A stretch of 64,000 bases of DNA from positions 1 to 64,000 of the forward strand of contig NZ_JAUXXE010000069.1 of the NCBI RefSeq assembly GCF_030681155.1, in the 5' to 3' direction. Numbering within the stretch: position 1 is the first letter of the stretch; the number at the start of each line of letters is the position of its first letter. The stretch is from Phenylobacterium sp. (lineage in GTDB: Bacteria > Pseudomonadota > Alphaproteobacteria > Caulobacterales > Caulobacteraceae). The position numbers and the translations under genes are program-made. Shown piece after piece: positions 17,123-27,165 of this stretch. The notes beneath the pieces were generated by a model. It was not told the DNA's origin. It did not search any database and saw only the letters and a program-made list of their open reading frames with translations.

Positions 17123-18415
17123 CTAAAAGGGAAAGAAGAGGGGAATGACGGCTACGCCGACCAACCAAGTCAACAGATTCAACGGCACGCCGATGCGCAC
17201 GAAGTCCATGTAGGAGTATCGGCCCAACTGGAAGACCAACACATTGGTCTGGTAGCCGAACGGCGTAGCGAAAGCAGCGCTAGCGGCCATCATTATAGCG
17301 ACCAGGAACGGGCGAGGATTGACCCCCAAACTTTCGGCGAGCGCCACCGCCACCGGCGTCAACAGCACGGCCACGGCGGCGTTGGAGAGCATTTCAGTGA
17401 GAAAAAGAGTGACGCCGTAGAGCAGGGCCAGGGCGAGCAGCGGCCCAAGTGAATTCACCCAGCCCACCAGCGTGTTGGTCGCCAACGCCGCCAATCCAGT
17501 CACTTCGAGCGACAGGCCGATCACGACCATCCCGGCGATGAGCAACAGGATTTCGGGCCGCAATCCCTTGTAGGCATCCTCAGCGCTGATCACTCGCATC
17601 AGGACCAGGGCCACCGCTCCGGAGAAGGCGGATGCTGCGATTGGAGTGATCCCCAAGGCCGCAACGAGAACGACAAGCACAAACACCCCCAACGACGCGA
17701 AGGCTTGCAGGGGCTTGAAAGGGCGGTCGAGCGGAAAAATATCAGGGTCGTCGCCCGTGGCCGACTTGGCCTTGAGCGGAGCCTCTCCAACGACGTGATC
17801 ATCCTCCTGCGTGAGTAGCCGACCACCGAACAGCAATAGGTAGAGCCCGCCCACGACCGCCACGATCAGCGCGACCGGCGTGGCCTCGAACATTCCAAAA
17901 CCCGGCTGACCGGCGTTTCGCGCCATGTCGTTGACGAGCAGGTTGGTGGACGTGCCGATCAGGGTGCAGGCGCCGCCCAAAATGGTCACATAGGACAGAG
18001 GGATAAGGAACCGCTTGGGCGAGAGCCCCATGGAATCGGCGACATCTCGAACCACCGGCGCAGCCAGAACGACGATCGGAGTGTTGTTGAGGAAGGCCGA
18101 GGCGGCTCCGGAAATTCCAATAACGATCCAAACCCCGAGCGCGCCCAACCGGGCGCAGAGTCGGACGGCGCCGCGGATAAGCAGGCCCAGCAGCCCCGAC
18201 AACTCCATGGCGTAGGCGATCACAAAGAGCGAGGCCAAGGCGATAATGGCCGGACTCGCAAACGCGCCCTGCACCTCTACCGGCCTGATCGTTTGCGTCG
18301 CAAGCAGGACGGCTGCGCCTGACAAGGCGACGATGTCCGAACGCACCTTGCCCCAGATCAACGCCGCGACCACAGCCACGAGGACCAGTAAGGCGACAAT
18401 TTGCGGGTGAGTCAT
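17123..18415 (-). CDS. SLC13 / DASS-type anion permease
   Basis: A 430-residue membrane protein with 11-12 hydrophobic segments and two repeated SNT-like hairpins: FLNNTPIVVLAAPVV with TSTNLLVND in the first half, and MLSNAAVAVLLTPVA with PFGYQTNVLV in the second. This is the signature of the divalent-anion:Na+ symporter / arsenite-permease-like (CitT/ArsB) superfamily. It probably imports a dicarboxylate, sulfate or a similar anion. Confidence 0.87.
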   Translation of the reverse strand: MTHPQIVALLVLVAVVAALIWGKVRSDIVALSGAAVLLATQTIRPVEVQGAFASPAIIALASLFVIAYAMELSGLLGLLIRGAVRLCARLGALGVWIVIGISGAASAFLNNTPIVVLAAPVVRDVADSMGLSPKRFLIPLSYVTILGGACTLIGTSTNLLVNDMARNAGQPGFGMFEATPVALIVAVVGGLYLLLFGGRLLTQEDDHVVGEAPLKAKSATGDDPDIFPLDRPFKPLQAFASLGVFVLVVLVAALGITPIAASAFSGAVALVLMRVISAEDAYKGLRPEILLLIAGMVVIGLSLEVTGLAALATNTLVGWVNSLGPLLALALLYGVTLFLTEMLSNAAVAVLLTPVAVALAESLGVNPRPFLVAIMMAASAAFATPFGYQTNVLVFQLGRYSYMDFVRIGVPLNLLTWLVGVAVIPLFFPF

Positions 18416-18522
18416 CCGCAGATCCGCCGCACCTGGGGCGCTTGGGCTTGACGCCCGCCTAGATAACTCGCCGTTTTTGACCCGTTGGGGATTGTAAGCA
18501 CTCGGCGCCGATCTGCTAGGCT

Positions 18523-19395
18523 ATGACGATGCCAGACAATAGACTGAGGTCACGGGACCGCAAACTCGCCCTCATCGGGCCGATCGTCATCGCCGCCGCC
18601 GTGGGCGCGATCATCGCGTTCGCGGTGTTTTCCCGTGATCGCGAGGCGCCCCCCGCTCCGCCGCCGGCGCCGCCGCCCGTTCAGGCCCCGCCAGCAGCGT
18701 TGGCCCCGCTACCGCCCCCTCCACTCTCCCGGACGGAGTTGATCGCCGCGGCCAATGAGGCGGCTGGCGCCTATGCCGACCGATCAAGCGACAAGACACA
18801 AGTGAAGGACGCGCTGATCGGCCGACGTTTTAGCCTTAAGATTCCGTTCGGCTGCAATGGAGCGCAGGTGTCGCCTGGTGGGGCCCAAGCGTTCGCGGAA
18901 TACGATGCGACCAAGAAGACGCTGAGACTTGTGGCCCGACCAGCGGCTTGGAAGACGCTGCCGCTGGTGCAGGGCCTAGCGGACGTGGACCAGATCGAGT
19001 CTGTGGAGGGTTTCTGGATTCCTCGCCCTTGGAGCGCCTCGGAAGCCTGCCCGCCGCGACGCGACGACGCCATTCCGGCGACGCCGACCGCGCCGACGGC
19101 GCCGACCCTGGGCTTGGCCCGGTTGTTCATGACCGGCGGGACCCGCGCGCTCCAGCGTGGCGAGCGCCCCTATGAGTTCGTCCAGAAAATTGCCGATGGC
19201 GATGTCGCATCTCTCTCCCGCAGCTTCAACCTCGTGCTGCAAGGTCGCCTGGTGGGCTTTGATCGATCAACCGCTCTACGGTGTTGGAGCGAATCGACCG
19301 CGCATCGGCCCATCTGCCTCTATGCCGTTGAGTTCGACCGGATCGCCTTCGAGGATGGAGCAGATGGCAAGATCCTGGCCGAATGGCGGGAGTAG
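18523..19395 (+). CDS. Membrane-anchored hypothetical protein with Pro-rich linker
   Basis: A 290-residue protein with one N-terminal membrane helix (about residues 16-36), a Pro/Ala-rich linker of about 35 residues, then a periplasmic domain I do not recognise. A second Pro/Thr/Ala stretch interrupts the domain near residue 188. The universal stress gene overlaps its 3' end by 13 nt, so the two are probably cotranscribed. Confidence 0.75.
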   Translation: MTMPDNRLRSRDRKLALIGPIVIAAAVGAIIAFAVFSRDREAPPAPPPAPPPVQAPPAALAPLPPPPLSRTELIAAANEAAGAYADRSSDKTQVKDALIGRRFSLKIPFGCNGAQVSPGGAQAFAEYDATKKTLRLVARPAAWKTLPLVQGLADVDQIESVEGFWIPRPWSASEACPPRRDDAIPATPTAPTAPTLGLARLFMTGGTRALQRGERPYEFVQKIADGDVASLSRSFNLVLQGRLVGFDRSTALRCWSESTAHRPICLYAVEFDRIAFEDGADGKILAEWRE

Positions 19396-20186
19396 GACAT
19401 TTGACGGCGACCAGCCGCCAAACAACTGCCCCGACCGGCGCCCTGCTCGCCTGTGTCGACAGGTCACGATACGCGAGCGCGGTCTGCGATTACGCGGCCT
19501 GGTTTTCTGGCCGGACGCAGTCGCCGATCGTCCTGGTCAACGTGGAAGAGCCCGGAAAGCCCGGCCCCGAAAAGACGTCCGAAGCCTCTCCAGTTATCAG
19601 GGCTCGCGAACGCCTGGAGCATGAAGGCGCCGAGGCGATCACAGCCCTTGAGCCCGCGGGCCGATTCGCGCGGACGCTCATCGACCTGTCGGCCAGCGCC
19701 GAGCTGATCCTCATGGGCAAACGGGGGCGGGAGGCCGATGATCGCAGCGCGTTGGGCTCGAATGTGGAACCCGTCGTCCGCGGAACCACCCGTCCCATCT
19801 GTCTCGTTTCGCAGGTCTTTTTGCCGATCTCGCGCGCGCTCATCATCCTCGACGCCGACCCGCTCCATAAGCGCGCGGTCAATTTCGTGTCTGCTCACCC
19901 TGCACTGCGCGGACTTGAGATGGATCTCGTTCTCATGGACGATGGACGTCCCGAGGCCGCCGGCAAACTGACTTGGGCGCGAGAGAAGCTGAGGCCGCAC
20001 TCGGCCGGCGTCTTCGCGATGAGCGCCGCCACCCCCGCTGCTGCGGTGCGAGCCTACCGGCGCAACGGCGGCTTCGACCTGTTGATCATCTCACGAGAAG
20101 TGGCCCTGGCCGACAAGTCGGCCAGCCTCAAGCAGATTGACCCCCAAAGCATTTGGGCGCAGCGCGCGCCGGTTTTGATCTGTTGA
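19383..20186 (+). CDS. Universal stress protein (two-domain UspA)
   Basis: A 267-residue protein with an N-terminal Usp domain: TGALLACVDRSRYASAVCDY, then LILMGKRGR and the terminal pocket segment RPICLVSQ. A second, degenerate Usp half starts at ISRALIILDAD and ends in RAPVLIC. Full-length tandem UspA proteins bind ATP or act in stress survival. The ATG at 19383 overlaps the previous gene; a TTG at 19401 after GGAGTAGGA is a good alternative. Confidence 0.8.
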   Translation: MAGVGHLTATSRQTTAPTGALLACVDRSRYASAVCDYAAWFSGRTQSPIVLVNVEEPGKPGPEKTSEASPVIRARERLEHEGAEAITALEPAGRFARTLIDLSASAELILMGKRGREADDRSALGSNVEPVVRGTTRPICLVSQVFLPISRALIILDADPLHKRAVNFVSAHPALRGLEMDLVLMDDGRPEAAGKLTWAREKLRPHSAGVFAMSAATPAAAVRAYRRNGGFDLLIISREVALADKSASLKQIDPQSIWAQRAPVLIC

Positions 20187-20300
20187 GGTGGCACGACGGC
20201 CTTATCGTGGGACGGGCCAAGGTGCGGACCGACCTGGTCGAAACGTGACTCGGCGCCCGAAGAGGCAAGCCTCCCGCAGGGCAGAGGCGCTCGCGGCCAG

Positions 20301-21536
20301 CTAGTGTGTCACGCGCACGACTAAGCACGCCTCGGCCCGAGATCGCACAAATTCACAAGCTTGTTGCGCGGCGACCTCACTGAAGCCGGCGAACCTGGCT
20401 TGGTGCAGATTCCCCGAGGGCACGATTTGCTGCGAGGCGCGGGCGAAGCGCTGCGGAAACCGCGCCGCAAGATCGGCAAGGAGCCGGCGGCCCTGGTCGC
20501 GATACCGAAAGGCCCCCACCTGGATCGACCAACAATCGGCTCCGCAGGCGCCGCTGAGTTCCGTCGACGCCGGCCAAGCTCTGGCGATGCTGACCGCCTC
20601 CTTGGACGGGGGAAGCGGATCTCTGGCGCCAAGAAGCGTGGCGACCGGCAAGGTGTCCCCGGCAAAACGCACGGCCAAGGATGTGAAACTTGCGCGAAGC
20701 AACTGCCGCATGAACCGATCACGCGCTGATGCTGTGTTTGCTCCGAGCACCACCGCGATGAAGCGATGGCCATCGGTGACGCCGGACGTCAGCAGGTTGA
20801 AGCCGGACGCCCGGATAAAACCGGTCTTCATGCCATCAACGCCCGGCGTTCTGAGCAGGGCGTTGTGCCCGCGAATCCGCGTCCCGCGAAACACAGTCTC
20901 CTGCTGCTTAAAGATTGCATATCGCTTGGGATGATCGCGCAGCAGGGCGTGCCCAAGGATCGCCAGATCAAGCGCCGTGCTGACATGCCGCGGGTCGGGC
21001 AGGCCCGAGGCGTTTCTGAAGGTCGTGTTCTGCATCCCCAACTGACGCGCCTTGGCCGTCATCTGCTTTGCAAACGCCGCTTCGCTGCCCGCCATTTTCT
21101 CGGCAAGCGCAGTAGCCACATCATTGGCGGATTTGACCACAAGCACATCTAGCGCTTCGGCGACGCTGAGGTATTCACCCGACCTGAGCCCCAGCTTGGA
21201 GGGCGGCCGCGCGGCGGCGCGCGGCGAAATAACAACCTTGTCTGTGAGCTTCAGTTCGCCCCGATCGAGGGCGTCGAAGGCCAAGTAGAGCGTCATCACC
21301 TTGGTCAGCGATGCTGGGTATCGAACTGCCGCAGCTTGCCGCGAATAAAAGACTTCGCCGCTCGAAGCATCGACCACGATGGCGGCGAACTTGTTCGGGC
21401 TAAAGGCGGAGTCGGCGACGGCGTCGGTGACGCACACCCAGCTCAAGGCCTGGACCATGAGCAAAGCAACCAGACCGGTTCGGCAGGCCATGATACGACT
21501 TATGAGCACACGACAGCGCCTGGCTCCCACGGCCAT
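20301..21536 (-). CDS. D-alanyl-D-alanine carboxypeptidase (PBP5/DacA-like)
   Basis: Trims the terminal D-Ala of peptidoglycan stem peptides in the periplasm. It has a signal peptide/anchor, the SxxK nucleophile SLTK (Ser76-Lys79), SxN SAN (136-138) and KTG (237-239). After the catalytic domain comes a C-terminal region with WSIQVGAFRYRDQGRRLLADL and related segments. This is a SPOR-type repeat, which binds denuded glycan at the septum. The SPOR fusion is typical of alphaproteobacterial D,D-carboxypeptidases. A later start (ATG 21491) would give a cleaner signal peptide. Confidence 0.9.
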   Translation of the reverse strand: MAVGARRCRVLISRIMACRTGLVALLMVQALSWVCVTDAVADSAFSPNKFAAIVVDASSGEVFYSRQAAAVRYPASLTKVMTLYLAFDALDRGELKLTDKVVISPRAAARPPSKLGLRSGEYLSVAEALDVLVVKSANDVATALAEKMAGSEAAFAKQMTAKARQLGMQNTTFRNASGLPDPRHVSTALDLAILGHALLRDHPKRYAIFKQQETVFRGTRIRGHNALLRTPGVDGMKTGFIRASGFNLLTSGVTDGHRFIAVVLGANTASARDRFMRQLLRASFTSLAVRFAGDTLPVATLLGARDPLPPSKEAVSIARAWPASTELSGACGADCWSIQVGAFRYRDQGRRLLADLAARFPQRFARASQQIVPSGNLHQARFAGFSEVAAQQACEFVRSRAEACLVVRVTH

Positions 21537-21768
21537 TCCCCCGACATTTCAATGGATTTGATCGCCGCAGGGTGTGGGCGCTAGGTAAACAGTTCCTAAA
21601 TTTTCTACCGCAATCCAGCCGAGCGTCCTCGAAGGCGCTCGCGAAACCTCGAGCCAGACCACGACGCGAGGCGACAAAGGCGAATGCCTATGGACTGAGG
21701 CGGGGGCTCACCGAGCGCCCTGTAGATGCGCTCCTGCAGGCTCGAACGATCGTCTCGTCCGCCCGCGC

Positions 21769-22275
21769 TCAGCGTCGCCCTACCGGATCATCAGCTGTTC
21801 GATCCAGCGACCCGACATCGAGAATGGGACTGGCGTCGATCCCGCCGGCGTTGAGCAACAAGGCGACCCGCTCCAGGGCCGACACCACGCCCGCCTGCTC
21901 CCAGTCCTCAAGGCGTTCAAACCCCGCAGCGAAGCGATTTTGCAGGACGTCCGGGGTTGTCGATAGCGTCTGTCGGCCAGCGTCCGTCAACACAACGACT
22001 ACACGCCGCCGGTCTTCCGCCGAGCGCCCACGCACGACCAGAGCCCGCTCTTCCAGCTTGTCCAACAAGGCTGTGACCGTGGCCTGGCTAAGCCTGGCTG
22101 CGTCAGCGATGGCGCCGGCTCCGGCGCCGGCGTCGCCCCGCTGCGCGATAATCTGCAAAACAACCATCTGCGAGGCCGTGAGGCCTGCGGTGCGCGACAA
22201 GTCGCGAGCTGCGAATTCGGCGGCGCGCACGATCCGGCGGATCGCAATAAGAGCGCTGGTGACCCGAGAATCCAT
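21769..22275 (-). CDS. ectR: MarR family regulator, probable ectoine-locus repressor
   Basis: A 168-residue MarR protein with the winged helix-turn-helix (GAIADAARLSQATVTALLDKLEERALVVRG) and the wing motif SAEDRRRVVVVLTDAGR. It is divergent from ectA with 236 bp between. Regulators of this family and position repress the ect operon in halotolerant methylotrophs, where they are called EctR. I use that name by context, not by close sequence comparison. Confidence 0.8.
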   Translation of the reverse strand: MDSRVTSALIAIRRIVRAAEFAARDLSRTAGLTASQMVVLQIIAQRGDAGAGAGAIADAARLSQATVTALLDKLEERALVVRGRSAEDRRRVVVVLTDAGRQTLSTTPDVLQNRFAAGFERLEDWEQAGVVSALERVALLLNAGGIDASPILDVGSLDRTADDPVGRR

Positions 22276-22359
22276 GGCGTGAACGACCGCCCGATGATGA
22301 GGGAATTGCGCCTTGTTCCTCAGGAAGAAGGCGCTCGCAAGTCGCCCTTATGACCACGC

Positions 22360-22395
22360 TCAATTTATTTTGAATACCGAATTATATTAATCCCG
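22360..22395 (+). promoter_or_regulatory. AT-rich control region of the ectR-ectA divergence
   Basis: An abrupt AT-rich tract (from caatttatttt to attatattaat) within GC-rich DNA, 117-152 nt before ectA. It is the most promoter-like segment between ectR and ectA and a likely site for RNA polymerase and EctR. I see no perfect palindrome here. Confidence 0.4.
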
Positions 22396-22511
22396 AAAGC
22401 TCGCCATCTCTAGAGACCCTCTGGCAAATATGGTCTGTTTGGAGTCAATTCGAGGGTGAAACCTCCAGTCCACGCGTTGACATGCTTCGATGACCGAACG
22501 AAAAGCGGCGC

Positions 22512-23066
22512 ATGGAGACCGCTGAACGCCAGCGGGCGCCGGAGAGCGGGGGGCTCGCCATCCCCGCTGAAGGACGCCTGAACCTGCGAACACCCACAGT
22601 CCGCGACGGGCTCCAAGTGAACGCGCTCATCGCCGCCAGCCCGCCGCTTGACGTCAATTCGGCCTACTGCAACCTCCTTCAATGCACGCACTTCGCCGAG
22701 ACCTGCGTTGTCGCGACGATCGACGGCGAGCTTGCGGGATGGGTGTCAGGCCACCTCCCGCCTGACCAGGCCGACACGCTCTTCATTTGGCAGGTGGCCG
22801 TGGCCGCTTCCGCACGCGGGCGCGGGCTTGGGCGGCGAATGCTGATCGAATTGCTGGCCCGCGACGCGTGCCAGACCGTGCGAAGGCTGACGACGACCAT
22901 CACGCCGGACAACCACGCGTCCTGGGCCTTGTTCGCCAGCCTCGCCAGACACCTCGACGCCGAGATCGTTGACGTCCCGTGGCTCATCGAAGGCCAACAT
23001 CTCTCGTCCGGTCACGCCACCGAACACCTCGTCACCATTGGTCCATTCGCCCCAACCTGGGCCTGA
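22512..23066 (+). CDS. ectA: L-2,4-diaminobutyrate N-acetyltransferase
   Basis: Second step of ectoine synthesis: acetyl-CoA + diaminobutyrate to N-gamma-acetyldiaminobutyrate. This 184-residue GNAT protein has the EctA pattern: LRTPTVRDG, DVNSAYCNLLQCTHFAETCVVA, the acetyl-CoA loop VAASARGRGLGRRML, and TTTITPDNHASWALF. An extra 25 residues precede the usual start of the domain. It is first in the ectABCD run. Confidence 0.93.
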   Translation: METAERQRAPESGGLAIPAEGRLNLRTPTVRDGLQVNALIAASPPLDVNSAYCNLLQCTHFAETCVVATIDGELAGWVSGHLPPDQADTLFIWQVAVAASARGRGLGRRMLIELLARDACQTVRRLTTTITPDNHASWALFASLARHLDAEIVDVPWLIEGQHLSSGHATEHLVTIGPFAPTWA

Positions 23067-23096
23067 CCTTTCAAAATTCTCTTTCCTGGAGGCCTC

Positions 23097-24410
23097 ATGT
23101 ACGACGCCGACGTCTCGGCACGCACGCCGCGCCCCTTCGCCACCTTCGACCGGCTCGAGTCGAAGGTTAGATCCTATTCCCGCACCTTCCCGGCCGTATT
23201 CAACCGGGCGAGCGGATCGTGGCTCTATGACGATGCAGGCAGCGCCTATCTCGACTTCCTCAGCGGCTGCGCCTCCCTGAACTACGGGCACAACCATCCC
23301 GCCCTGAAGGCCCGGCTCATCGAATATATGGCCGCCGACGGCGTCGCCCACAGCCTGGACATGCACAGCGTGGCCAAGGCCGAGTTCCTCGAGGCGTTCG
23401 AGGCCCGAATTCTCAGGCCCCGCGGGCTCAATTATCGCGTCCAGTTCACTGGCCCGACTGGCGCCAACGCAGTCGAAGCTGCGCTGAAGCTCGCGCGCAA
23501 GATCACAGGGCGGACGAACGTCATCGCCTTCACCAACGGTTTCCATGGCGTGACGCTCGGAGCATTGGCCGCCACGGGAAACGCCCACCATCGCGGCGGC
23601 GGCGGGCTGCCGGCCTTGGGCGTCACCCACGCCGCCTTCGACGGCTATTTCAGCGATGACGCCGACACAGCCGCGCAACTCGATCAGATGCTGTCCGACC
23701 CATCCAGCGGGGTTGACCGCCCCGCCGCCATCATTGTGGAGACCGTGCAGGGCGAAGGAGGTCTAAACGTGGCCTCAGGCGCCTGGCTGCGGGCGATCGA
23801 GCGCATAGCGCGCCGCCACGAGGCCCTACTAATCATCGACGACATCCAGGCCGGTTGCGGCCGGACCGGCACCTTCTTCAGTTTCGAAGGCGCAGGCATC
23901 AAGCCGGACATCATCACCATGGCCAAGTCCCTGTCTGGCCTTGGCTTGCCTATGGCTCTGACCTTGATGAAGCCGGAACATGACGTGTGGAAGCCCGGTG
24001 AGCACAACGGCACCTTTCGCGGCAACTGCCATGCCTTCATCACCGCCGCCGCGGCGCTCGACACCTTCTGGGCCGATGACAGTTTCGCCGCCGAGGTTCG
24101 GCGCAAAGGCGAACATCTCGGAGAGCGGCTCTCGCAAATAGCCTCGCGCAATCGGCTGATTGCAAGCGGGGTTAGAGGGCGAGGAATGATGCGCGGACTG
24201 GAGGTGGGCGGCGCGGACGTCTCGTCGAGAATTGTGCAGGCTGCATTCGCCCAGGGCCTGGTGATCGAGACCAGCGGGGCGCGAGATCAGGTGGTCAAGG
24301 TACTGGCCCCGCTCACCATTTCAGACGCCGATCTTGATCACGGCCTCGACATTCTGGCCGCCGCCGTCGCCGTCGCATCGACGCACGCCGCAGCCCAACC
24401 CCGCGCCTAA
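23097..24410 (+). CDS. ectB: Diaminobutyrate-2-oxoglutarate aminotransferase
   Basis: First step of ectoine synthesis: aspartate semialdehyde + glutamate to diaminobutyrate. A class-III PLP aminotransferase of 437 residues, with the PLP lysine Lys277 (ITMAKSLSG) and the upstream IIDDIQAGCGRTG motif. GGAGG precedes the start by 6 nt. No aspartokinase gene (ask-ect) accompanies the operon, so the precursor must come from central aspartate metabolism. Confidence 0.94.
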   Translation: MYDADVSARTPRPFATFDRLESKVRSYSRTFPAVFNRASGSWLYDDAGSAYLDFLSGCASLNYGHNHPALKARLIEYMAADGVAHSLDMHSVAKAEFLEAFEARILRPRGLNYRVQFTGPTGANAVEAALKLARKITGRTNVIAFTNGFHGVTLGALAATGNAHHRGGGGLPALGVTHAAFDGYFSDDADTAAQLDQMLSDPSSGVDRPAAIIVETVQGEGGLNVASGAWLRAIERIARRHEALLIIDDIQAGCGRTGTFFSFEGAGIKPDIITMAKSLSGLGLPMALTLMKPEHDVWKPGEHNGTFRGNCHAFITAAAALDTFWADDSFAAEVRRKGEHLGERLSQIASRNRLIASGVRGRGMMRGLEVGGADVSSRIVQAAFAQGLVIETSGARDQVVKVLAPLTISDADLDHGLDILAAAVAVASTHAAAQPRA

Positions 24411-24422
24411 ACGGAGAACCAG

Positions 24423-24815
24423 ATGATTGTCCGCGACTTAAACGAAGCCATCACCACACGCCGCCGCGTCGTCACCAAAGGTTGGGAGAGCACACGGCTG
24501 CTGCTGAAGGACGACGCCATGGGCTTCTCCTTCCACATCACCACGATCTACGCCGGCGCTGAATTGCCGATGCATTACCAGAACCATCTGGAGTCGGTTT
24601 TTTGCATCAGCGGTCAGGGATCGATCGAGGATCTCGCCACAGGCCAGGTTCACCCGATTAGACCCGGCGTGATGTATGCCTTGGACAAACACGATCGGCA
24701 CGTTCTTAGGGGCGAGACCGAAATGGTCATGGCCTGCACCTTCAACCCGCCGCTCAACGGCCTGGAGGTGCATGACGCAACGGGCGCCTATCCGCTCGAA
24801 GCCGAAGCCGTTTGA
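24423..24815 (+). CDS. ectC: Ectoine synthase
   Basis: Cyclises N-gamma-acetyldiaminobutyrate to ectoine. A 130-residue cupin with the EctC hallmarks MIVRDLNEA at the start, [42 protein letters not shown] and [16 protein letters not shown]. It begins 12 nt after ectB and runs into the ectD region. Confidence 0.95.
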   Translation: MIVRDLNEAITTRRRVVTKGWESTRLLLKDDAMGFSFHITTIYAGAELPMHYQNHLESVFCISGQGSIEDLATGQVHPIRPGVMYALDKHDRHVLRGETEMVMACTFNPPLNGLEVHDATGAYPLEAEAV

Positions 24816-24826
24816 ACGGCCAGACC

Positions 24827-25774
24827 ATGCAACCAGACGCCTATCCGTCAAGAGTCCTGACTGAGCCAGCGTGGCTACAGCGCGCCGACCCTGTCGCCCA
24901 TGCGCCCTGGCGCTCGGATGCTCCCCTAACCCGCGAGCAACACGAAGGGTTCGAGCGTCACGGCTACCTCGTGCTCGAGGGCCTCTTCGCCCCCGACGAG
25001 GTCCAGGCCCTGCAGATCGAACTCTATCGTCTGCAGAATCTGCCGGTCGAGCTGGACCTGGACACGGTGATCGCTGAGCCAGAGTCGGGCGCGGTCCGCT
25101 CGATCTTCGCAATCCACGAACAGAGCCCGCTGTTCGCCCGCCTGACCTGTGACGCGCGCCTGGTCGCGACGGCGCAGCATCTCCTGGGCGATGACGTCTA
25201 TGTGCATCAGTCGCGGCTGAACTACAAAACCGGCTTCGACGGCAAGGAATTCTACTGGCACTCCGACTTCGAGACTTGGCACGTCGAGGATGGCATGCCG
25301 CGCATGCGCGCACTGTCGATGTCGATCCAACTGGCCGACAACCATGCGGTCAACGGCCCGTTGATGCTGATGCCTGGATCTCAGAACACCTATGTGGCCT
25401 GCGTCGGGGAGACGCCGGACGATCACTACAGGCAATCGCTGCGTCGCCAGGAGTATGGGGTGCCAGACCGCGCCAGCCTCACCCTGCTGGCTGAACGCGG
25501 TGGCATCACCGCGCCGACTGGACCGGCGGGCTCGGTTATCATCTTCGATTGCAACACGATGCACGGGTCAAACGGCAACATCACGCCCTATCCGAGGGCG
25601 AACGCCTTCATCGTGTTCAACGCCATGGCCAACCAGCTTGTCAGGCCCTACGGCGGAAAACCTCCACGCCCTGATTTCATCGCCCGTCGCGCAGCCTCGG
25701 CCCTGCGCCCGCAAACGGGCTCGCTTTCTCAAAGAGCCGGCGTGAGCGTCGATCTGGCGTCTCCGATCTCGTGA
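24827..25774 (+). CDS. ectD: Ectoine 5-hydroxylase (2-oxoglutarate/Fe(II) dioxygenase)
   Basis: Converts ectoine to 5-hydroxyectoine. The EctD signature FYWHSDFETWHVEDGMPRMR is present, and the iron ligands are His145, Asp147 and His246. The product is 315 residues from ATG 24827 (MQPDAYPSR, matching the usual EctD opening). A TTG at 24812, overlapping the ectC stop, is possible. Presence of ectD means the strain should make hydroxyectoine, which also protects against heat and drying. Confidence 0.95.
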   Translation: MQPDAYPSRVLTEPAWLQRADPVAHAPWRSDAPLTREQHEGFERHGYLVLEGLFAPDEVQALQIELYRLQNLPVELDLDTVIAEPESGAVRSIFAIHEQSPLFARLTCDARLVATAQHLLGDDVYVHQSRLNYKTGFDGKEFYWHSDFETWHVEDGMPRMRALSMSIQLADNHAVNGPLMLMPGSQNTYVACVGETPDDHYRQSLRRQEYGVPDRASLTLLAERGGITAPTGPAGSVIIFDCNTMHGSNGNITPYPRANAFIVFNAMANQLVRPYGGKPPRPDFIARRAASALRPQTGSLSQRAGVSVDLASPIS

Positions 25775-25886
25775 TCGCCAAGGCGGCTTTCGACACCATG
25801 AGACGGCGCGCCGCCCGAGGGTCTCGAGCCTTCCGTGTGGACAGGCCGCCGTCACTTTCGAGGCCTGGGCGGGTGGGCGGCGGCGG

Positions 25887-27116
25887 ATGCTGAGCGCCAT
25901 TGCTCCGGTCCGGAGCCTGCTGCTTTCCATCTTCGTGATGATGGCGGGCGCAGGCTTCATGTCCACCCTTGTTGGCGTGCGCCTAACGGCTACGGGTCAC
26001 CCCCCTGTGGTCGTGGGCGCGGTCGCCACCGCATATTTCGCCGGCCTCGCCGTCGGAGCCTTGAAGGCCGGCCTGGTGATCTCGTCGGTAGGCCACATTC
26101 GAGCCTTTGCGGCGTTCGTCTCCCTGCTTTCGGCCACGACCCTGGCCTACGCCCTGGCGCAACACTCCATCTTTTGGGCCGCGCTGCGGTTCGCCGACGG
26201 GCTGTGCGTAGCTGGCGTTTATGTCTGCCTGGAGAGTTGGCTCAACGCACGGGCTGAGCCTCGACGGCGGGGCTCGGTGCTCGCCGCCTACATGATCGCG
26301 CTCTACGCAGGGCAGGCCCTGGGTCAGTTCCTGCTCAACATAGGCGACGCCAAGCCTTCGCTGCCGTTCGCGGTCGCCTCGATCCTGATCTCCCTGGCCG
26401 TCATTCCGGTCGCTCTGACACGCGGCGTTAGCCCCGCCTTTGGCGAGGCGCCGATGCTGTCCATCCCCCACCTCTTCGCCATCTCGCCGCTCGGAGTCGC
26501 CGGCGCGGCCACGACCGGCGTGATGATGGGCGGCTTCTATGGATTGGGCGCCGTCTATGCGCGGCAGATGGGCCTCGATGTGGCCGCCACCGCGACATTC
26601 ATGAGCGCGGTCATTTTCGGCGGCGTCGCCCTACAGTGGCCAGTGGGCTGGCTGTCCGACAAGTTTGATCGGCGCAGGGTGATCACCATCAGTTTCGCCG
26701 GAGTCGCTGTCGTCGGCGCCGGCATCGCCCTCTGCGGCGACGCGAAGCTCCCGCTGCTTGGGCTCGGCGGACTGTTCGGCGGCCTTTGTTTTGCGCTCTA
26801 TCCGCTGTGCGTCGCCCACACCAACGATCACCTCGGCGCCGACCAGCGCGTGGCCGCTAGCGGCGGCCTCGTGATGATCTATTCGCTCGGAGCCGCCATC
26901 GGCCCGGTCGCCGGAGGGCTGGCGATGTCAATGATGGGCGCGCCAGGGCTCTTCCTGTTCTTCACCGCATGCGCCCTGGCCAGCTTGGCGTTCGCGATGT
27001 GGCGCCATTGGAGCAGTCAGCCGGTGCCGCAGGAACTGCAGCAGGGCTTCCAGAGCCTGCCCCGCACGACACCGATGTCGGCCGCCCTGGATGCGCACAG
27101 CGAGGGCCGCGAATGA
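25887..27116 (+). CDS. MFS transporter (YcaD-like)
   Basis: A 409-residue, 12-helix MFS protein. Features such as ADGLCVAGVYVCLESWLNAR and AAYMIALYAGQALGQ resemble the YcaD branch of MFS. It follows ectD by 112 nt in the same direction. The next transporter starts 49 nt downstream. It may handle ectoine or another osmolyte, but that is inferred from position only. Confidence 0.82.
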   Translation: MLSAIAPVRSLLLSIFVMMAGAGFMSTLVGVRLTATGHPPVVVGAVATAYFAGLAVGALKAGLVISSVGHIRAFAAFVSLLSATTLAYALAQHSIFWAALRFADGLCVAGVYVCLESWLNARAEPRRRGSVLAAYMIALYAGQALGQFLLNIGDAKPSLPFAVASILISLAVIPVALTRGVSPAFGEAPMLSIPHLFAISPLGVAGAATTGVMMGGFYGLGAVYARQMGLDVAATATFMSAVIFGGVALQWPVGWLSDKFDRRRVITISFAGVAVVGAGIALCGDAKLPLLGLGGLFGGLCFALYPLCVAHTNDHLGADQRVAASGGLVMIYSLGAAIGPVAGGLAMSMMGAPGLFLFFTACALASLAFAMWRHWSSQPVPQELQQGFQSLPRTTPMSAALDAHSEGRE

Positions 27117-27165
27117 CCAAAACAGATCAGACGCCCCGCAAGGGGGCATGGCTCAGGAGGGGGCG

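Noticed and set aside
22746..23678. 310-codon minus-strand open frame over ectA/ectB
   Set aside because: Antisense to two confident enzymes; low-complexity Gly/Val/Glu composition typical of shadows.
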